Below are positions 43,846-53,292 of a stretch of 64,000 nucleotides of DNA, piece by piece; position 1 is the first letter of the stretch; each line of letters begins with the position of its first letter. The translations under genes and the position numbers were made by a program. A model generated the notes under the pieces. That model was given only the letters and a program-made list of their open reading frames with translations, was not told the origin of the DNA and did not search any database. Source of the stretch: Jatrophihabitans cynanchi (GTDB lineage: Bacteria; Actinomycetota; Actinomycetes; Mycobacteriales; Jatrophihabitantaceae); the NCBI RefSeq assembly GCF_027247405.1, contig NZ_CP097463.1, positions 1,984,001-2,048,000 on the forward strand. The letters run 5' to 3'.

Positions 43846-43961
43846 GTGCACCGGAGTAACTCCGGCGACGCGAGGTAGCCTACCCGATCCCGAGTAGGCA
43901 CGGACGCGGCCTCCGCTACCGTCGACGGTGCGCACCGAAGGACCACCGCAGGAGGCACTAG

Positions 43962-44453
43962 ATGGCAGATCCGTCGTTCGACGTCGTGAGCAAGATCGAC
44001 CGGCAGGAGGTCGACAACGCGCTCAACCAGGCGGCCAAGGAACTCAGCCAGCGCTTCGACTTCCGCGGCACCAACGCCTCGATCGACTGGTCCGGCGAGT
44101 TCGGCGTCACCATCAAGGCCGACAGCGAGGAACGGGCCAAGGCCGCGCTCGACGTGTTCAAGGAGAAGCTGGTCAAGCGCTCGATCTCGCTGAAGGCGTT
44201 CGACGCGGGCGAGGCGAAGGCGTCCGGCAAGCAGTACGTCATCTCCGGCACGCTGAAGCAGGGCATCAGCCAGGACGACGCGAAGAAGATCACCAAGCTG
44301 ATCCGCGACGAGGGGCCCAAGGGCGTCCAGGCGCAGATCCAGGGCGATCAACTGAGGGTGTCCGGCAAGAAGAAGGACCAGCTGCAGGACGTCATCGGGC
44401 TGCTGAAGAACGCCGACCTCGGCGTGGCCCTGCAGTTCACCAACTACCGCTGA
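43962..44453 (+). CDS. yajQ: YajQ-family nucleotide (cyclic-di-GMP)-binding protein
   Basis: This 163-residue protein matches the YajQ family over its full usual length: [24 protein letters not shown] at the start, [26 protein letters not shown] and the closing [12 protein letters not shown]. The fold consists of two RNP-like domains. Some members bind cyclic di-GMP and act as effectors; in actinobacteria this has not been settled. GCAGGAGGC precedes ATG 43962. It is the first gene on the core side of the tRNA. Confidence 0.95.
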   Translation: MADPSFDVVSKIDRQEVDNALNQAAKELSQRFDFRGTNASIDWSGEFGVTIKADSEERAKAALDVFKEKLVKRSISLKAFDAGEAKASGKQYVISGTLKQGISQDDAKKITKLIRDEGPKGVQAQIQGDQLRVSGKKKDQLQDVIGLLKNADLGVALQFTNYR

Positions 44454-44475
44454 GCGGCGGCAGACCGCACCGGCG

Positions 44476-44967
44476 TCAGACGGTGACTTCGGTGATCCTG
44501 CCGGCGGCGACGTCGAACACGAATCCGCGCACCTCGTCGCGGTGCGGGATCCAGCCGCACGAGCGCACCGCGGAGACCGACTTGCGCACCTGATCCTCGA
44601 TGTCGGTGAAGCCGGGCACGTCCCAACCCGGCTCGACACCGGAGTCCGCGGCGAGCTGAGCGCGGAACGCGACGTCGTCGAACCCGGTCATGCCGCAGTT
44701 GGTGTGATGCATGATCATGACCTCACGGGTGCCCAGATACCGCTGCGACAGCGCGAGCGAGCGCAGCACGTCGTCGGTGATCAGGCCGCCCGCGTTGCGA
44801 ATGATGTGCGCGTCGCCGATCTGCAGGCCCAGCGCGGCGAAGGTGTCCAGCCGCGAGTCCATGCACTCGATGATCGTCAGCGCCAGCTTGGGACGTAGCG
44901 GGCGAGCGCCGGGGAACGTCTCGACGTAGACGGAGTTGGCGTGGATGAGGTGATCGGTCGCCGACAT
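44476..44967 (-). CDS. Beta-class carbonic anhydrase-like protein
   Basis: This 163-residue protein has the zinc site of beta carbonic anhydrases: C35-x-D37-x-R39 in [10 protein letters not shown] and H88-x-x-C91 in MHHTNCGM, plus IIRNAGG. It interconverts CO2 and bicarbonate. The short form is typical of actinobacterial members. ATG 44967 is chosen since family sequence starts there. It is divergent from the htpX gene, with 66 bases between starts. Confidence 0.92.
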   Translation of the reverse strand: MSATDHLIHANSVYVETFPGARPLRPKLALTIIECMDSRLDTFAALGLQIGDAHIIRNAGGLITDDVLRSLALSQRYLGTREVMIMHHTNCGMTGFDDVAFRAQLAADSGVEPGWDVPGFTDIEDQVRKSVSAVRSCGWIPHRDEVRGFVFDVAAGRITEVTV

Positions 44968-45033
44968 GAGGCGAGTTTCCCAGATCGCCGCGTCCCGGGA
45001 ACGAGCAGGTGCCCGGAAAGCGTTGGACCAGAC

Positions 45034-45900
45034 GTGAACGGAGTACGCAACGGCCTGAAGACAGCCTTGCTGTTCGGGCTGCTCGGCGCGGTGCTCGTGG
45101 TGGGCGGCGGCGCGATCGCCGGCCGGACCGGCCTGCTCGTCGGCCTGCTCATCGCTGTCGGCATCAACGCGTTCAGCTACTTCAACTCCGACAGGATCGC
45201 GCTGGCCTCGATGCGCGCTCGCCCGGTGAGCGAGGTCCAGCAGCCGGCCATGTATCGCATAGTGCGGGAACTGGCCGCCGGCGCGCACCAGCCGATGCCG
45301 CGCCTGTACGTCTCCCCGACGTCCCAGCCGAACGCGTTCGCCACCGGCCGAAGCCCGCGGCACGCCGCCGTGTGCGCGACCGAGGGCATCCTCGGGCTGC
45401 TGAGCGAGCGGGAACTGCGGGCCGTGCTCGGCCACGAGCTGAGCCACGTCTACAACCGCGACATCCTGATCTCCTCGGTCGCCGGCACGCTCGCCGCCTG
45501 CATCACCTACCTCGCCCAGTTCGCGCTGTTCTTCGGCGGCGGTCGTGACCGCGACCGCAATCCCTTTGCCGGGCTGATCATGATGATCGTCGGGCCGATC
45601 GCGGCGATGCTGATCCAGCTGGCGATAAGCCGGTCCCGCGAGTACCAGGCGGACGCGTCGGGAGCCGAACTGTCCGGCGATCCGCTCGCGCTGGCGTCCG
45701 CGCTCAGCAAGCTGCAGGCCGGTGTCGCGGCGCACCCCCTGCCGCAGGAACCGTCCCTGGTGACCACCAGTCACCTGATGATCGCGAACCCGTTCCGCGG
45801 CGGGGGCCTCGGCAACCTGTTCTCGACGCACCCGCCGATGCAGGCGCGGATCGCCCGGCTGCAGCAGATGGCGCAGTCCGACCCGCGCTACCGGCACTGA
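45034..45900 (+). CDS. htpX: HtpX-type membrane zinc metalloprotease
   Basis: This 288-residue M48 peptidase has two N-terminal membrane segments (about 8-30 and 33-50), a zinc-binding HELSH at 134-138, two more hydrophobic segments, and the third ligand Glu in [11 protein letters not shown]. It takes part in membrane protein quality control. GTG 45034 is used; the frame upstream runs through the carbonic anhydrase promoter region and is not family-like. Confidence 0.93.
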   Translation: MNGVRNGLKTALLFGLLGAVLVVGGGAIAGRTGLLVGLLIAVGINAFSYFNSDRIALASMRARPVSEVQQPAMYRIVRELAAGAHQPMPRLYVSPTSQPNAFATGRSPRHAAVCATEGILGLLSERELRAVLGHELSHVYNRDILISSVAGTLAACITYLAQFALFFGGGRDRDRNPFAGLIMMIVGPIAAMLIQLAISRSREYQADASGAELSGDPLALASALSKLQAGVAAHPLPQEPSLVTTSHLMIANPFRGGGLGNLFSTHPPMQARIARLQQMAQSDPRYRH

Positions 45901-45904
45901 GTCA

Positions 45905-45990
45905 GCACGGCACCGCGAGTTTGCACAGCACCGCGAGTTTGCACAGCACCGCGAGTTAGCACAGCACCGCGAGTCAGCACAGCACCGCGG
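45905..45990. repeat. 18-bp tandem repeat (about 4.8 copies)
   Basis: The unit GCACAGCACCGCGAGTTT is repeated head to tail starting at 45905, 45923, 45941, 45959 and 45977 with few changes. It begins five bases after the htpX stop. It is intergenic, has no protein role, and is likely prone to copy-number variation. Confidence 0.85.
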
Positions 45991-46090
45991 GAAGAGCGCA
46001 CTACCCGCGGGGTGGTCGCGGCCGGCCAGGACTTCCGGCCGCGACCCCGCCCGACCCGAACCGGGCCGGGCGTACGCCGAACGAGCTGCC

Positions 46091-46489
46091 TCAGGCGGCC
46101 CAGCGGAAGGAAACCATCAAGGACTCGATCCGGTCGACCACGTCGCGGTCGGCTCCCTCGGCCATGGAGAACTCCGCCAGCAGCGCCAGCCGCCGGTCCG
46201 GCGCCGGCAATACGTACCGGACGCAGCCACCGGAGTCCTCGGGATCGACCAGCTCGGCGGCGACACAGTCCGGCTGAAGCGGCCGGCCCGCGGGGGAATC
46301 GTCGTCGAGCAAGCCGACGGTCAGCACACCGCTCGCGGGGACGAAGGACTCGTCCCCGAGAACGACCGTGCTCAGCACAGCGAGCAAGGGCGCACCTGCG
46401 ATCTCGTCCGGCAGACCGGCTTCGGCGGGGGTGACCACAAGCCAGTCCCTGCAATCCATCTCAAAGGCGGGCAGAACCAGGTCCTTCAC
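46091..46489 (-). CDS. Hypothetical actinobacterial protein
   Basis: I do not recognise this 132-residue acidic protein. It has no signal peptide or membrane segment; predicted strands and helices alternate (LLAVLSTVVLGDES, SGVLTVGLLD, CVRYVLPAPDRRLALLAEFSMAEG, VVDRIESLMVSFRWAA). The C-terminal pattern, a query-like strand then a helix and a final strand ending in SFRW, resembles small proteins found beside secretion genes, but this is weak. GTG 46489 has GGAGCGGA upstream. Codon use is as in neighbours. Confidence 0.6.
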   Translation of the reverse strand: MKDLVLPAFEMDCRDWLVVTPAEAGLPDEIAGAPLLAVLSTVVLGDESFVPASGVLTVGLLDDDSPAGRPLQPDCVAAELVDPEDSGGCVRYVLPAPDRRLALLAEFSMAEGADRDVVDRIESLMVSFRWAA

Positions 46490-46786
46490 GTCCGCTCCTT
46501 ACCGTTTCGAGGGGCTCCGACGGGGGGATCGGGGCTCGTCGAGCTGTGCTGCCTGCGGTCGTACCCGCCGTGTGCCGGCGAATCACAGGGCAGCTTCGAA
46601 TTCGCGGCACAAGAACGGCAAACCGGGCCTACGGGTCAGGAACAGCTCCGACCGGGGCTGCAGGCCCGAGCCGTGAGCCAAGCCACCCGCACAGGTACGG
46701 CTTCGCCGACCTAGGATGGGGAGGTTGCGACCACGCAGTGTGGCGCCCGTCGCAGCTCCCCCTTCAGCCGGGAGGCCGTCAGCAGC

Positions 46787-48634
46787 ATGTCCAAGAACGT
46801 CGAACAGCTCGACCGGGTCGTCATCCGTATCGCCGGGGACTCCGGGGACGGGATGCAGCTGACAGGCGATCGATTCACCCAGGAGACGGCGCTGTTCGGC
46901 AACGACCTGGCGACGTTTCCGAACTTCCCGGCCGAGATCCGGGCACCGCAGGGGACACTCGCCGGCGTCTCCTCGTTCCAGCTGCACTTCGCCGATCACG
47001 ACATCCTGACCCCCGGCGACCGGCCGGACGTGCTGGTGGCGATGAACCCGGCGGCGTTGAAGGCGAACCTGGGCGACCTGCCCAAGGGCGCGACGCTGAT
47101 CATCGACACGCACGATTTCACCAGCCGCGCGCTCGCGCGGATCGGGTGGACGTCCAGCCCGCTCGAGGACGGCACGCTGGACGGGTTCTCGGTGCACGCA
47201 CTGGACCTGACCCAGATGACGCTGGACGCCCTGGCCGGCAGCGAACTGTCCCGCAAGGACGCCGGGCGCTCGAAGAACATGTTCGCTCTGGGGCTGCTGT
47301 CCTGGATGTACTCGCGCCCGACCGAGCACACCACCGAGTTCATCACTACCAAGTTCGCGGCCAAGCCCGACATCGCGCAGGCGAACCTGGCCGCGTTCAA
47401 GGCGGGTTACCACTTCGGCGAGACGACCGAGGCGTTCGCGGTCAGCTACGAGATCAAGCCGGCGGCGCTGCGTTCGGGCCGTTACCGCAACATCACCGGC
47501 AACCTGGCGCTGGCGTACGGCCTGATCGCGGCGTCGCGGCGCGCCGAACGGCCGCTGTTCCTGGGCGCCTACCCGATCACGCCGGCCTCGGACATCTTGC
47601 ACGAGCTGAGCAAGCACAAGCGCTTCGGCGTGCGCACCTTCCAGGCCGAGGACGAGATCGCCGGCATCGGCACCGCGCTGGGCGCCGCGTTCGGTGGCGC
47701 GCTGGCCGTCACCACCTCGTCCGGTCCGGGCATCGCGCTCAAGGGCGAGGCGATCGGCCTGGCCGTCTCGCTCGAGCTGCCGTTGGTCATCTGCGACATC
47801 CAGCGCGGCGGTCCGTCCACCGGGCTGCCCACCAAGACCGAGCAGTCCGACCTGCTGCAGGCCATGTTCGGGCGCAACGGCGAGGCGCCGGTGCCGATCG
47901 TGGCCGCGCAGTCGCCCGGTGACTGCTTCGACGCGGCGATCGAGGCGTGCCGGATCGCGCTCACCTACCGCACGCCGGTGTTCCTGCTCTCGGACGGCTA
48001 CCTGGCCAACGGCTCCGAGCCGTGGCAGGTGCCCACGACGGCCGAGCTGCCCGATCTGCGGGTCGCGAACGCGACCGAGCCGAACGGGCCGGACGGGGAG
48101 TTCCTGCCGTACCTGCGCGACCCGCAGACCCTCGCCCGCGCCTGGGCGGTACCGGGAACGCCGGGGTTGGAGCACCGGGTCGGCGGCATCGAGAAGGCCG
48201 ACAAGACCGGCAACATCTCCTACGACCCGGACAACCACGACTTCATGGTCCGCACCCGGCAGGCGAAGGTCGACGGCATCGCCCGCTCGCTGGCGCCGCT
48301 GGTCGTCGACGACCCCGACGGCGATGCGCGCGTTCTCGTCCTCGGCTGGGGCTCGACGTACGGGCCGATCGGCGCGGCCTGCCGGCAGGTGCGCGCGGCC
48401 GGCGCGGCCATCGCCCAGCTGCACCTGCGCCACCTGAACCCGTTCCCGGACGACCTGGGCGAGATCTTGCGCCGCTACGACAAGGTCGTCATCCCGGAGA
48501 TGAACCTCGGCCAGTTGGCCACCCTGATCCGCGCGAAGTACCTCATCGACGCGCTCAGCGTGACCCAGGTGCGCGGCCTGCCGTTCAAGGCCGACGAGCT
48601 CGCCGAGATGCTGCAAGGAGCAATCAACTCATGA
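46787..48634 (+). CDS. korA: 2-oxoacid:ferredoxin oxidoreductase, alpha subunit (gamma-alpha fusion)
   Basis: This 615-residue subunit has an N-terminal gamma domain (IRIAGDSGDGMQLTGDRF) followed by the alpha domain (GAYPITPASDILHELSK, FQAEDEIAGIGTALGAAFGGALAVTTSSGPG, DIQRGGPSTGLPTKTEQSDL). With the beta subunit it oxidatively decarboxylates 2-oxoglutarate or a related 2-oxo acid to the CoA ester with ferredoxin reduction. This is the KorAB arrangement common in mycobacteria and relatives. ATG 46787 is used, with GGGAGG about 11 bases upstream. It overlaps korB by ATGA. Confidence 0.93.
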   Translation: MSKNVEQLDRVVIRIAGDSGDGMQLTGDRFTQETALFGNDLATFPNFPAEIRAPQGTLAGVSSFQLHFADHDILTPGDRPDVLVAMNPAALKANLGDLPKGATLIIDTHDFTSRALARIGWTSSPLEDGTLDGFSVHALDLTQMTLDALAGSELSRKDAGRSKNMFALGLLSWMYSRPTEHTTEFITTKFAAKPDIAQANLAAFKAGYHFGETTEAFAVSYEIKPAALRSGRYRNITGNLALAYGLIAASRRAERPLFLGAYPITPASDILHELSKHKRFGVRTFQAEDEIAGIGTALGAAFGGALAVTTSSGPGIALKGEAIGLAVSLELPLVICDIQRGGPSTGLPTKTEQSDLLQAMFGRNGEAPVPIVAAQSPGDCFDAAIEACRIALTYRTPVFLLSDGYLANGSEPWQVPTTAELPDLRVANATEPNGPDGEFLPYLRDPQTLARAWAVPGTPGLEHRVGGIEKADKTGNISYDPDNHDFMVRTRQAKVDGIARSLAPLVVDDPDGDARVLVLGWGSTYGPIGAACRQVRAAGAAIAQLHLRHLNPFPDDLGEILRRYDKVVIPEMNLGQLATLIRAKYLIDALSVTQVRGLPFKADELAEMLQGAINS

Positions 48635-49665
48635 CCGACCTCGGACTCAAGGCCAAGGACTTCAAGACCGACCAGGAAGTGCGCTGGTGCCCCGGCTGCG
48701 GCGACTACGCGATCCTGGCTGCCGTCCAGGGCTTCATGCCCGAACTCGGCATCCCGCGCGAGAACATCGTGTTCATCTCCGGGATCGGCTGCTCCTCACG
48801 GTTCCCGTACTACATGAACACCTACGGGATGCACTCCATCCACGGCCGCGCACCGGCGATCGCGACCGGGCTCTCGTCCTCGCGCCCGGACCTGTCCGTG
48901 TGGGTGATCACCGGCGACGGTGACGCGCTGTCCATCGGCGGCAACCACCTGATCCACGCGCTGCGCCGCAACGTCAACCTCAAGATCTTGCTGTTCAACA
49001 ACCGCATCTACGGCCTCACCAAGGGCCAGTACTCCCCCACCTCCGAACTCGGCAAGATCACCAAGTCGACGCCGATGGGTTCGCTGGACTACCCGTTCAA
49101 CCCGGTCTCGCTCGCGCTCGGCGCCGAGGCGTCCTTCGTCGCGCGCACGCTCGACTCGGACCGCAAGCACCTCACCTCGGTGCTGCGCGCCGCTGCCGAC
49201 CACAAGGGCACCGCACTGGTGGAGATCTACCAGAACTGCAACATCTTCAACGACGGCGCCTTCGACGTCCTCAAGGACAACGACACGCGCGATGACTGGA
49301 CGATCCGGATGGAGCACGGCCAGCCGCTGCGCTTCGGCGCCGGGGGACGCAAGGCCGTCGTGCACAGCGAATCCGGTGCGTTCACCGTCGCCGAGGACGT
49401 CGCCGACGACGACCCGCGCATCATCGTCCACGATGCGCACACCGACGACCCGGCCTACGCGTTCTCGCTGTCCCGGCTCTCCTCGCTCGATGCCCGGTAC
49501 GCGCCCATGGGCGTGTTCCGCGATGTCGACCGGCCCGTCTACGACGAGCTGATGGGTGCCCAACTCGCCGATGCCGCGGTCAAGGCCGACAGCTCCGGGC
49601 TGGGCCGCGACGACGCCGCACTGGACGTCCTGCTGGCCGGCACCGACACCTGGACGGTCGGCTGA
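48631..49665 (+). CDS. korB: 2-oxoacid:ferredoxin oxidoreductase, beta subunit
   Basis: This 344-residue ThDP- and iron-sulfur-binding subunit has cluster cysteines C20 and C23 in WCPGCGDY, C54 in GIGCSSRF and a fourth in YQNCNIFN. The ThDP/Mg motif is GDGDALSIGGNHLIHALRRN with the following NN. It completes the KorAB enzyme. ATG 48631 overlaps the korA stop, and CAAGGAG precedes it. Confidence 0.95.
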   Translation: MTDLGLKAKDFKTDQEVRWCPGCGDYAILAAVQGFMPELGIPRENIVFISGIGCSSRFPYYMNTYGMHSIHGRAPAIATGLSSSRPDLSVWVITGDGDALSIGGNHLIHALRRNVNLKILLFNNRIYGLTKGQYSPTSELGKITKSTPMGSLDYPFNPVSLALGAEASFVARTLDSDRKHLTSVLRAAADHKGTALVEIYQNCNIFNDGAFDVLKDNDTRDDWTIRMEHGQPLRFGAGGRKAVVHSESGAFTVAEDVADDDPRIIVHDAHTDDPAYAFSLSRLSSLDARYAPMGVFRDVDRPVYDELMGAQLADAAVKADSSGLGRDDAALDVLLAGTDTWTVG

Positions 49666-49808
49666 TCATCGGCCGGCGCGGCGATCTCAGCGCCTCCGAA
49701 CTGCCGAACCGCCGAACTCGCCGGGTCGCGCCTCCCCAGCGTCACGCCGCAGCCGCATCGCAGGTACCGCTCGCGTAGTCCAGTTGCCGCGCCCGCGAGG
49801 ATGGGCTG

Positions 49809-50258
49809 ATGCAGCTGAACTCCGAAGTAACCCTCTCCGCCGACCCGGCGCTGCTGGACATGGATCGGACCGCCGGCTGGCTGGCCGGCTCCTACTGGGC
49901 GCACGACCGCGACCGGGCGACGGTGGAGCGTTCGCTCGCGGGCTCGCTCATCTGGGGCGCCTACGCCGGCGGCGGCCAGGTCGGTCTCACCCGCGCCGTG
50001 ACCGACCGAGCGACCTTCGCCTGGCTGTGCGACGTCGTCGTGGACGAGGCCTGGCGCGGGCACGGGATCGGTCACCGGATGGTGGGGGCCGTTGTCGAGG
50101 AGCTGCGCGCGGCGGGCGTACCGCGGATCGTGCTCGCCACCCGCGATGCCCACCGGGTGTACGCCGACCTCGGCTTCAGCGCGCTGCGCGTCCCCGCGGC
50201 CTGGATGGAGATCGACACCCGCGCCACTCGACCCGACCCGCAGGACGTCCGGCTCTGA
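49809..50258 (+). CDS. GNAT-family N-acetyltransferase
   Basis: This 149-residue protein has a GNAT core with acetyl-CoA-binding motif VVVDEAWRGHGIGHRMVGAVVEELRAAG (the R/Q-x-x-G-x-G/A loop appears as RGHGIG) and the terminal YADLGFSALR. It transfers an acetyl group to an unknown amine. ATG 49809 follows a weak purine-rich region. It is followed by two membrane-protein genes on the same strand. Confidence 0.88.
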   Translation: MQLNSEVTLSADPALLDMDRTAGWLAGSYWAHDRDRATVERSLAGSLIWGAYAGGGQVGLTRAVTDRATFAWLCDVVVDEAWRGHGIGHRMVGAVVEELRAAGVPRIVLATRDAHRVYADLGFSALRVPAAWMEIDTRATRPDPQDVRL

Positions 50259-50271
50259 TTAGGCTGGCGCG

Positions 50272-50748
50272 GTGAGCACCCACGCGGCCCCGCCACAGGC
50301 GCGTCGAGCCCGGGTCCCGCACGCGCTCGTCGCGGCGCCAGGGGCCGCCGGCCTCGTGCTGGTCGTGATCGGCACCTTCTTGCCCTGGCTTCGGTCCGGA
50401 CGCCGGCTGCGCAACAGCTACGAGACGGACGGGGCGATCCGCCGCCTGCTCGAGCCGGAGGGCATCGCCCACACCGCGCTGTCGGTGTGGCCGGTGGTCA
50501 GCTTGGCCTGCGCCGTCGCCATCGCGCTGTACGTGTTCGGCCTGCGCGTGCCGGCCATCGTGCTGGCCCTGTTGATCGCGCTGACCGCGGGAGCGGTCGC
50601 CGTCGGTGCGCTGTCGGCGCCCACCATCCACTCGGTTGCGGTGGCCGCTACCGGACCGGTGACCACTTTGTGCGGGGTCGCGTTGATCTTGGCGGCGGTT
50701 AGCATTCGCTTCATCAGTTTCGTTCGCGACGACCGGAGATACCGATGA
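50272..50748 (+). CDS. Small membrane protein with four hydrophobic segments
   Basis: This 158-residue protein has hydrophobic segments at about residues 18-40, 67-92, 94-114 and 120-146, with charged loops [18 protein letters not shown] and a basic C-terminus. It resembles unnamed actinobacterial membrane proteins encoded before proline-rich DUF proteins. GTG 50272 starts 13 bases after the GNAT stop, and the 3' end overlaps the next gene by four bases (ATGA), so the two membrane proteins are translationally coupled. Confidence 0.7.
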   Translation: MSTHAAPPQARRARVPHALVAAPGAAGLVLVVIGTFLPWLRSGRRLRNSYETDGAIRRLLEPEGIAHTALSVWPVVSLACAVAIALYVFGLRVPAIVLALLIALTAGAVAVGALSAPTIHSVAVAATGPVTTLCGVALILAAVSIRFISFVRDDRRYR

Positions 50749-52241
50749 CGCAGCCGCCCTACCCGCCGCAGCAGCCTTGGGGGCAGCCGGCGCCCGGCCC
50801 GAACGACCCGGCCGGAGCGGGGCCGCGCAACCAGCCCTCACCGCCACAGCAACCCCAGTACGGGCAACCGCAGTACGGGCAACCGCAGTACGGGCAACCG
50901 CAGTACGGGCAACCGCAGTACGGGCAACCGCAGTACGGGCAACCGCAGTACGGGCAACCGCAGTACGGGCAACCGCAGCAGCAGTACGGCTCGGCTCCGG
51001 AGTACCCGCAGCCGGCCCCGGCGAAGCCGAAGGGGCGCGGCAAGCTGATCGCCGGGGTCGCGGCGCTCGTGGTGCTCGCCGGCGGCGGCGTCGCCACCTA
51101 CGCGGCGTTCTCCGACAGCAGCGACAACCAGGCCGGGGCGTCCAGCCCGAAGGCGGCGGTGCAGAAACTGGTCGCCGACCTGAACAACGCCGACCTGCTC
51201 GGCGTGCTCGATGACCTCGCACCGGCCGAGAAGCGGGCGCTGGCCGATCCGATCCGCGAGGACATCAGCACGCTCAAGCGGCTGCACGTGCTCAGCACGA
51301 GCGCCGACCCGAACAAGGTGTCCGCGGTGCAGTTCCAGGCCAGCGGGGTGAGCTACGCAGCCAAGACGATCACGGTCAACGAGAGCGTACAGGTCGTCAC
51401 GGTCACCGGTGGCACGCTGCGGGTCAGCGCGGACGCGGCCAAGATCCCGCTGACGAGCCAGTTCCTGCACGCCGCGTTCCCGGGGGGTGCTCCGTCCGGC
51501 ACCAGCACCGCCACCACCGACCTCGCCACCCTCGCCGAACACGGTGGCCGGCCGCTGCAGGTCGCCGTGCAGAAGGTCGACGGGCGGTGGTACCCGAGCC
51601 TGTTCTACACGATCGCGCAGAACGCGGCCGCTGCCGCGCACGCCGGAGCACCGACGCCGTCCGACCGCATCGCCGCGGCAGGTGCCGCCACGCCGGACGA
51701 CGCGGTCAAGGGCCTGCTGCTCGCTGCGACAAAGGGCGACTGGCGCCGCGTGATCGAGCTGACCTCACCCACCGAGATGGCCGTGCTGCACGACTACGGC
51801 TCGCTGGTGCTGCAGAACGCACCGAGTTCCGGTACCGCCGGCTTCACGATCGACGAGGTCCGCTTCGCCAGCAAGGACATCTCCGGCGGCAAGCGACTGA
51901 CCGCGACGTCGATGGCCGGGCAGGCCGGCGGCCGGCAGTTCAGCGTGACGATGGACGGCGATTGCTACCAGGTCAGCATCGCCGGCGATCAGCGCAAGCT
52001 GTGCGGCAGCGACTTGATCGGGCAGATCGCCGCCGCCGCGGGCCGCGGGAACCTCACCGAAGCACAGCGCACCGCGCTCACCCACCTGATGCACGGGGTG
52101 ACCCAGTTCGGCATGGACGTGAGCCAGAGCGACGGCAAGTGGTACGTCGACCCGGTGCGGACCGTGGCGGACGAGTTCGGGACCGCGCTGGCCAGCCTGC
52201 AGGGCAACGACGTCCTCGAGCTGATCACGCTGTTCCGCTGA
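50745..52241 (+). CDS. Single-pass membrane protein with a Pro/Gln/Tyr repeat head and a large extracytoplasmic domain
   Basis: This 498-residue protein has a cytoplasmic head rich in P, Q, G and Y, including eight identical YGQPQ units. One membrane segment follows near residues 100-120 ([22 protein letters not shown]), then an extracytoplasmic part with two similar halves, each beginning with a helical segment ([52 protein letters not shown]). This looks like a duplicated lipoprotein-like fold seen in actinobacterial membrane proteins of unknown function. The Tyr/Gln-rich head suggests protein-protein contact. Function unknown. Confidence 0.75.
   Translation: MTQPPYPPQQPWGQPAPGPNDPAGAGPRNQPSPPQQPQYGQPQYGQPQYGQPQYGQPQYGQPQYGQPQYGQPQYGQPQQQYGSAPEYPQPAPAKPKGRGKLIAGVAALVVLAGGGVATYAAFSDSSDNQAGASSPKAAVQKLVADLNNADLLGVLDDLAPAEKRALADPIREDISTLKRLHVLSTSADPNKVSAVQFQASGVSYAAKTITVNESVQVVTVTGGTLRVSADAAKIPLTSQFLHAAFPGGAPSGTSTATTDLATLAEHGGRPLQVAVQKVDGRWYPSLFYTIAQNAAAAAHAGAPTPSDRIAAAGAATPDDAVKGLLLAATKGDWRRVIELTSPTEMAVLHDYGSLVLQNAPSSGTAGFTIDEVRFASKDISGGKRLTATSMAGQAGGRQFSVTMDGDCYQVSIAGDQRKLCGSDLIGQIAAAAGRGNLTEAQRTALTHLMHGVTQFGMDVSQSDGKWYVDPVRTVADEFGTALASLQGNDVLELITLFR
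50856..50975 (+). repeat. Eight perfect 15-bp tandem repeats in coding sequence
   Basis: CAGTACGGGCAACCG is repeated eight times without a single change, coding QYGQP each time. Perfect identity at synonymous sites points to recent expansion or ongoing slippage. Unit length is a multiple of three, so copy changes keep the frame. Confidence 0.97.
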
Positions 52242-52328
52242 ACAACGCGCCGCGGATCGGTGTCCGCTCGGCCACACCCTGGCGATTGGCCGGGGATCGG
52301 CTGCGTGCCGGCCCGTAGCCTGGGCGGC

Positions 52329-53255
52329 GTGCACGAGGACGCCGAGGTCCGCGCGGGCCTGACGTACGGCGCCGCCGCGTACCTGCTGTGGGGGCTGTTC
52401 CCGCTGTTCTGGCCGCTGCTCGAACCGGCCGGCACGATCGAGATCCTGGCGCACCGCATGGTGTGGTCGCTGGTGGTCATGCTCGTCGTGCTGCGCTTCT
52501 CCGGCGGCTTCGCCGGCGTGCGCGCGGTGCTGCGCAACCCGCGCCAGCGCACCCTGCTCGTGCTGGCCGCCGCGGTCATCACCGTGAACTGGGGCACCTA
52601 CATCTGGGGCGTCAACTCCGGCCATGTGGTCGAGAGCAGCCTGGGCTACTTCATCAACCCGCTGTTCACGATCGTCCTCGGGGTCGTGGTTCTCGGTGAA
52701 CGACTGCGTCCGGTGCAGTGGATCGCGGTCGGCATCGGCGCCGCCGCCGTGCTGGTGATCACCATCGACTACGGCCGGCTGCCGTGGATCGCGCTGACCC
52801 TGGCCGCCTCCTTCGGCCTCTACGGATTCTTCAAGAAGCAGGCAGCGGTGGGGGCGGTCGACTCGCTCGCCGTCGAGACCGGCGCGTTGTTCGTTCCCGC
52901 GCTCGCGACACTGATCGTGATCGCGGCGCAGGGCGAACTCGCCTTCGGACGCCACGGCGCCGGGAACACGCTGCTGCTCATCTCGACCGGCCTGGTCACC
53001 GCGATCCCGCTGCTGCTGTTCGCGGCCTCAACACGACGGCTGCCGCTGAGCGTGCTGGGCCTGTTGCAGTACCTGGCTCCGGTGCTGCAGTTCTCGGTGG
53101 GCGTCGGGATCCGGCACGAACGGCTGCCCGCGGCCGAACTGATCGGCTTTGCGATGGTGTGGCTCGCGCTGATCGTGCTCACCGTCGACGGCCTTCGCTC
53201 CCAGCGACGCCGCGGCGGCACGCCTGCCGAGTGCGCCGAACTGATCACCGGCTGA
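52329..53255 (+). CDS. rarD: RarD/EamA-family transporter
   Basis: This 308-residue membrane protein has about ten hydrophobic segments and the RarD pattern (GLTYGAAAYLLWGLFPLFWPLLEPAGTIEILAHRMVWSL, WGTYIWGVNSGHVVESSLGYFINPLFTIVLGVVVLGERL, LGLLQYLAPVLQF). Family members are drug/metabolite-type carriers of unknown substrate, and chloramphenicol sensitivity was the original phenotype. GTG 52329 is chosen as the first codon giving the family N-terminus. Confidence 0.9.
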   Translation: MHEDAEVRAGLTYGAAAYLLWGLFPLFWPLLEPAGTIEILAHRMVWSLVVMLVVLRFSGGFAGVRAVLRNPRQRTLLVLAAAVITVNWGTYIWGVNSGHVVESSLGYFINPLFTIVLGVVVLGERLRPVQWIAVGIGAAAVLVITIDYGRLPWIALTLAASFGLYGFFKKQAAVGAVDSLAVETGALFVPALATLIVIAAQGELAFGRHGAGNTLLLISTGLVTAIPLLLFAASTRRLPLSVLGLLQYLAPVLQFSVGVGIRHERLPAAELIGFAMVWLALIVLTVDGLRSQRRRGGTPAECAELITG

Positions 53256-53292
53256 CCCGAGCGGCGCTGCCCGGCTCTGCGAGGATCAAGGC

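Noticed and set aside
46583-48616. 677-codon minus-strand open frame
   Set aside because: It lies antisense across korA, whose motifs and start are unambiguous.
50856-50975. CRISPR-like array
   Set aside because: The eight units are directly abutting 15-base coding repeats without spacers, and no cas genes are present.
50838-51641. Leucine/proline repeat protein on the minus strand (RLPVL units)
   Set aside because: It is the reverse translation of the QYGQP repeat array and has no start or ribosome-binding site of its own.
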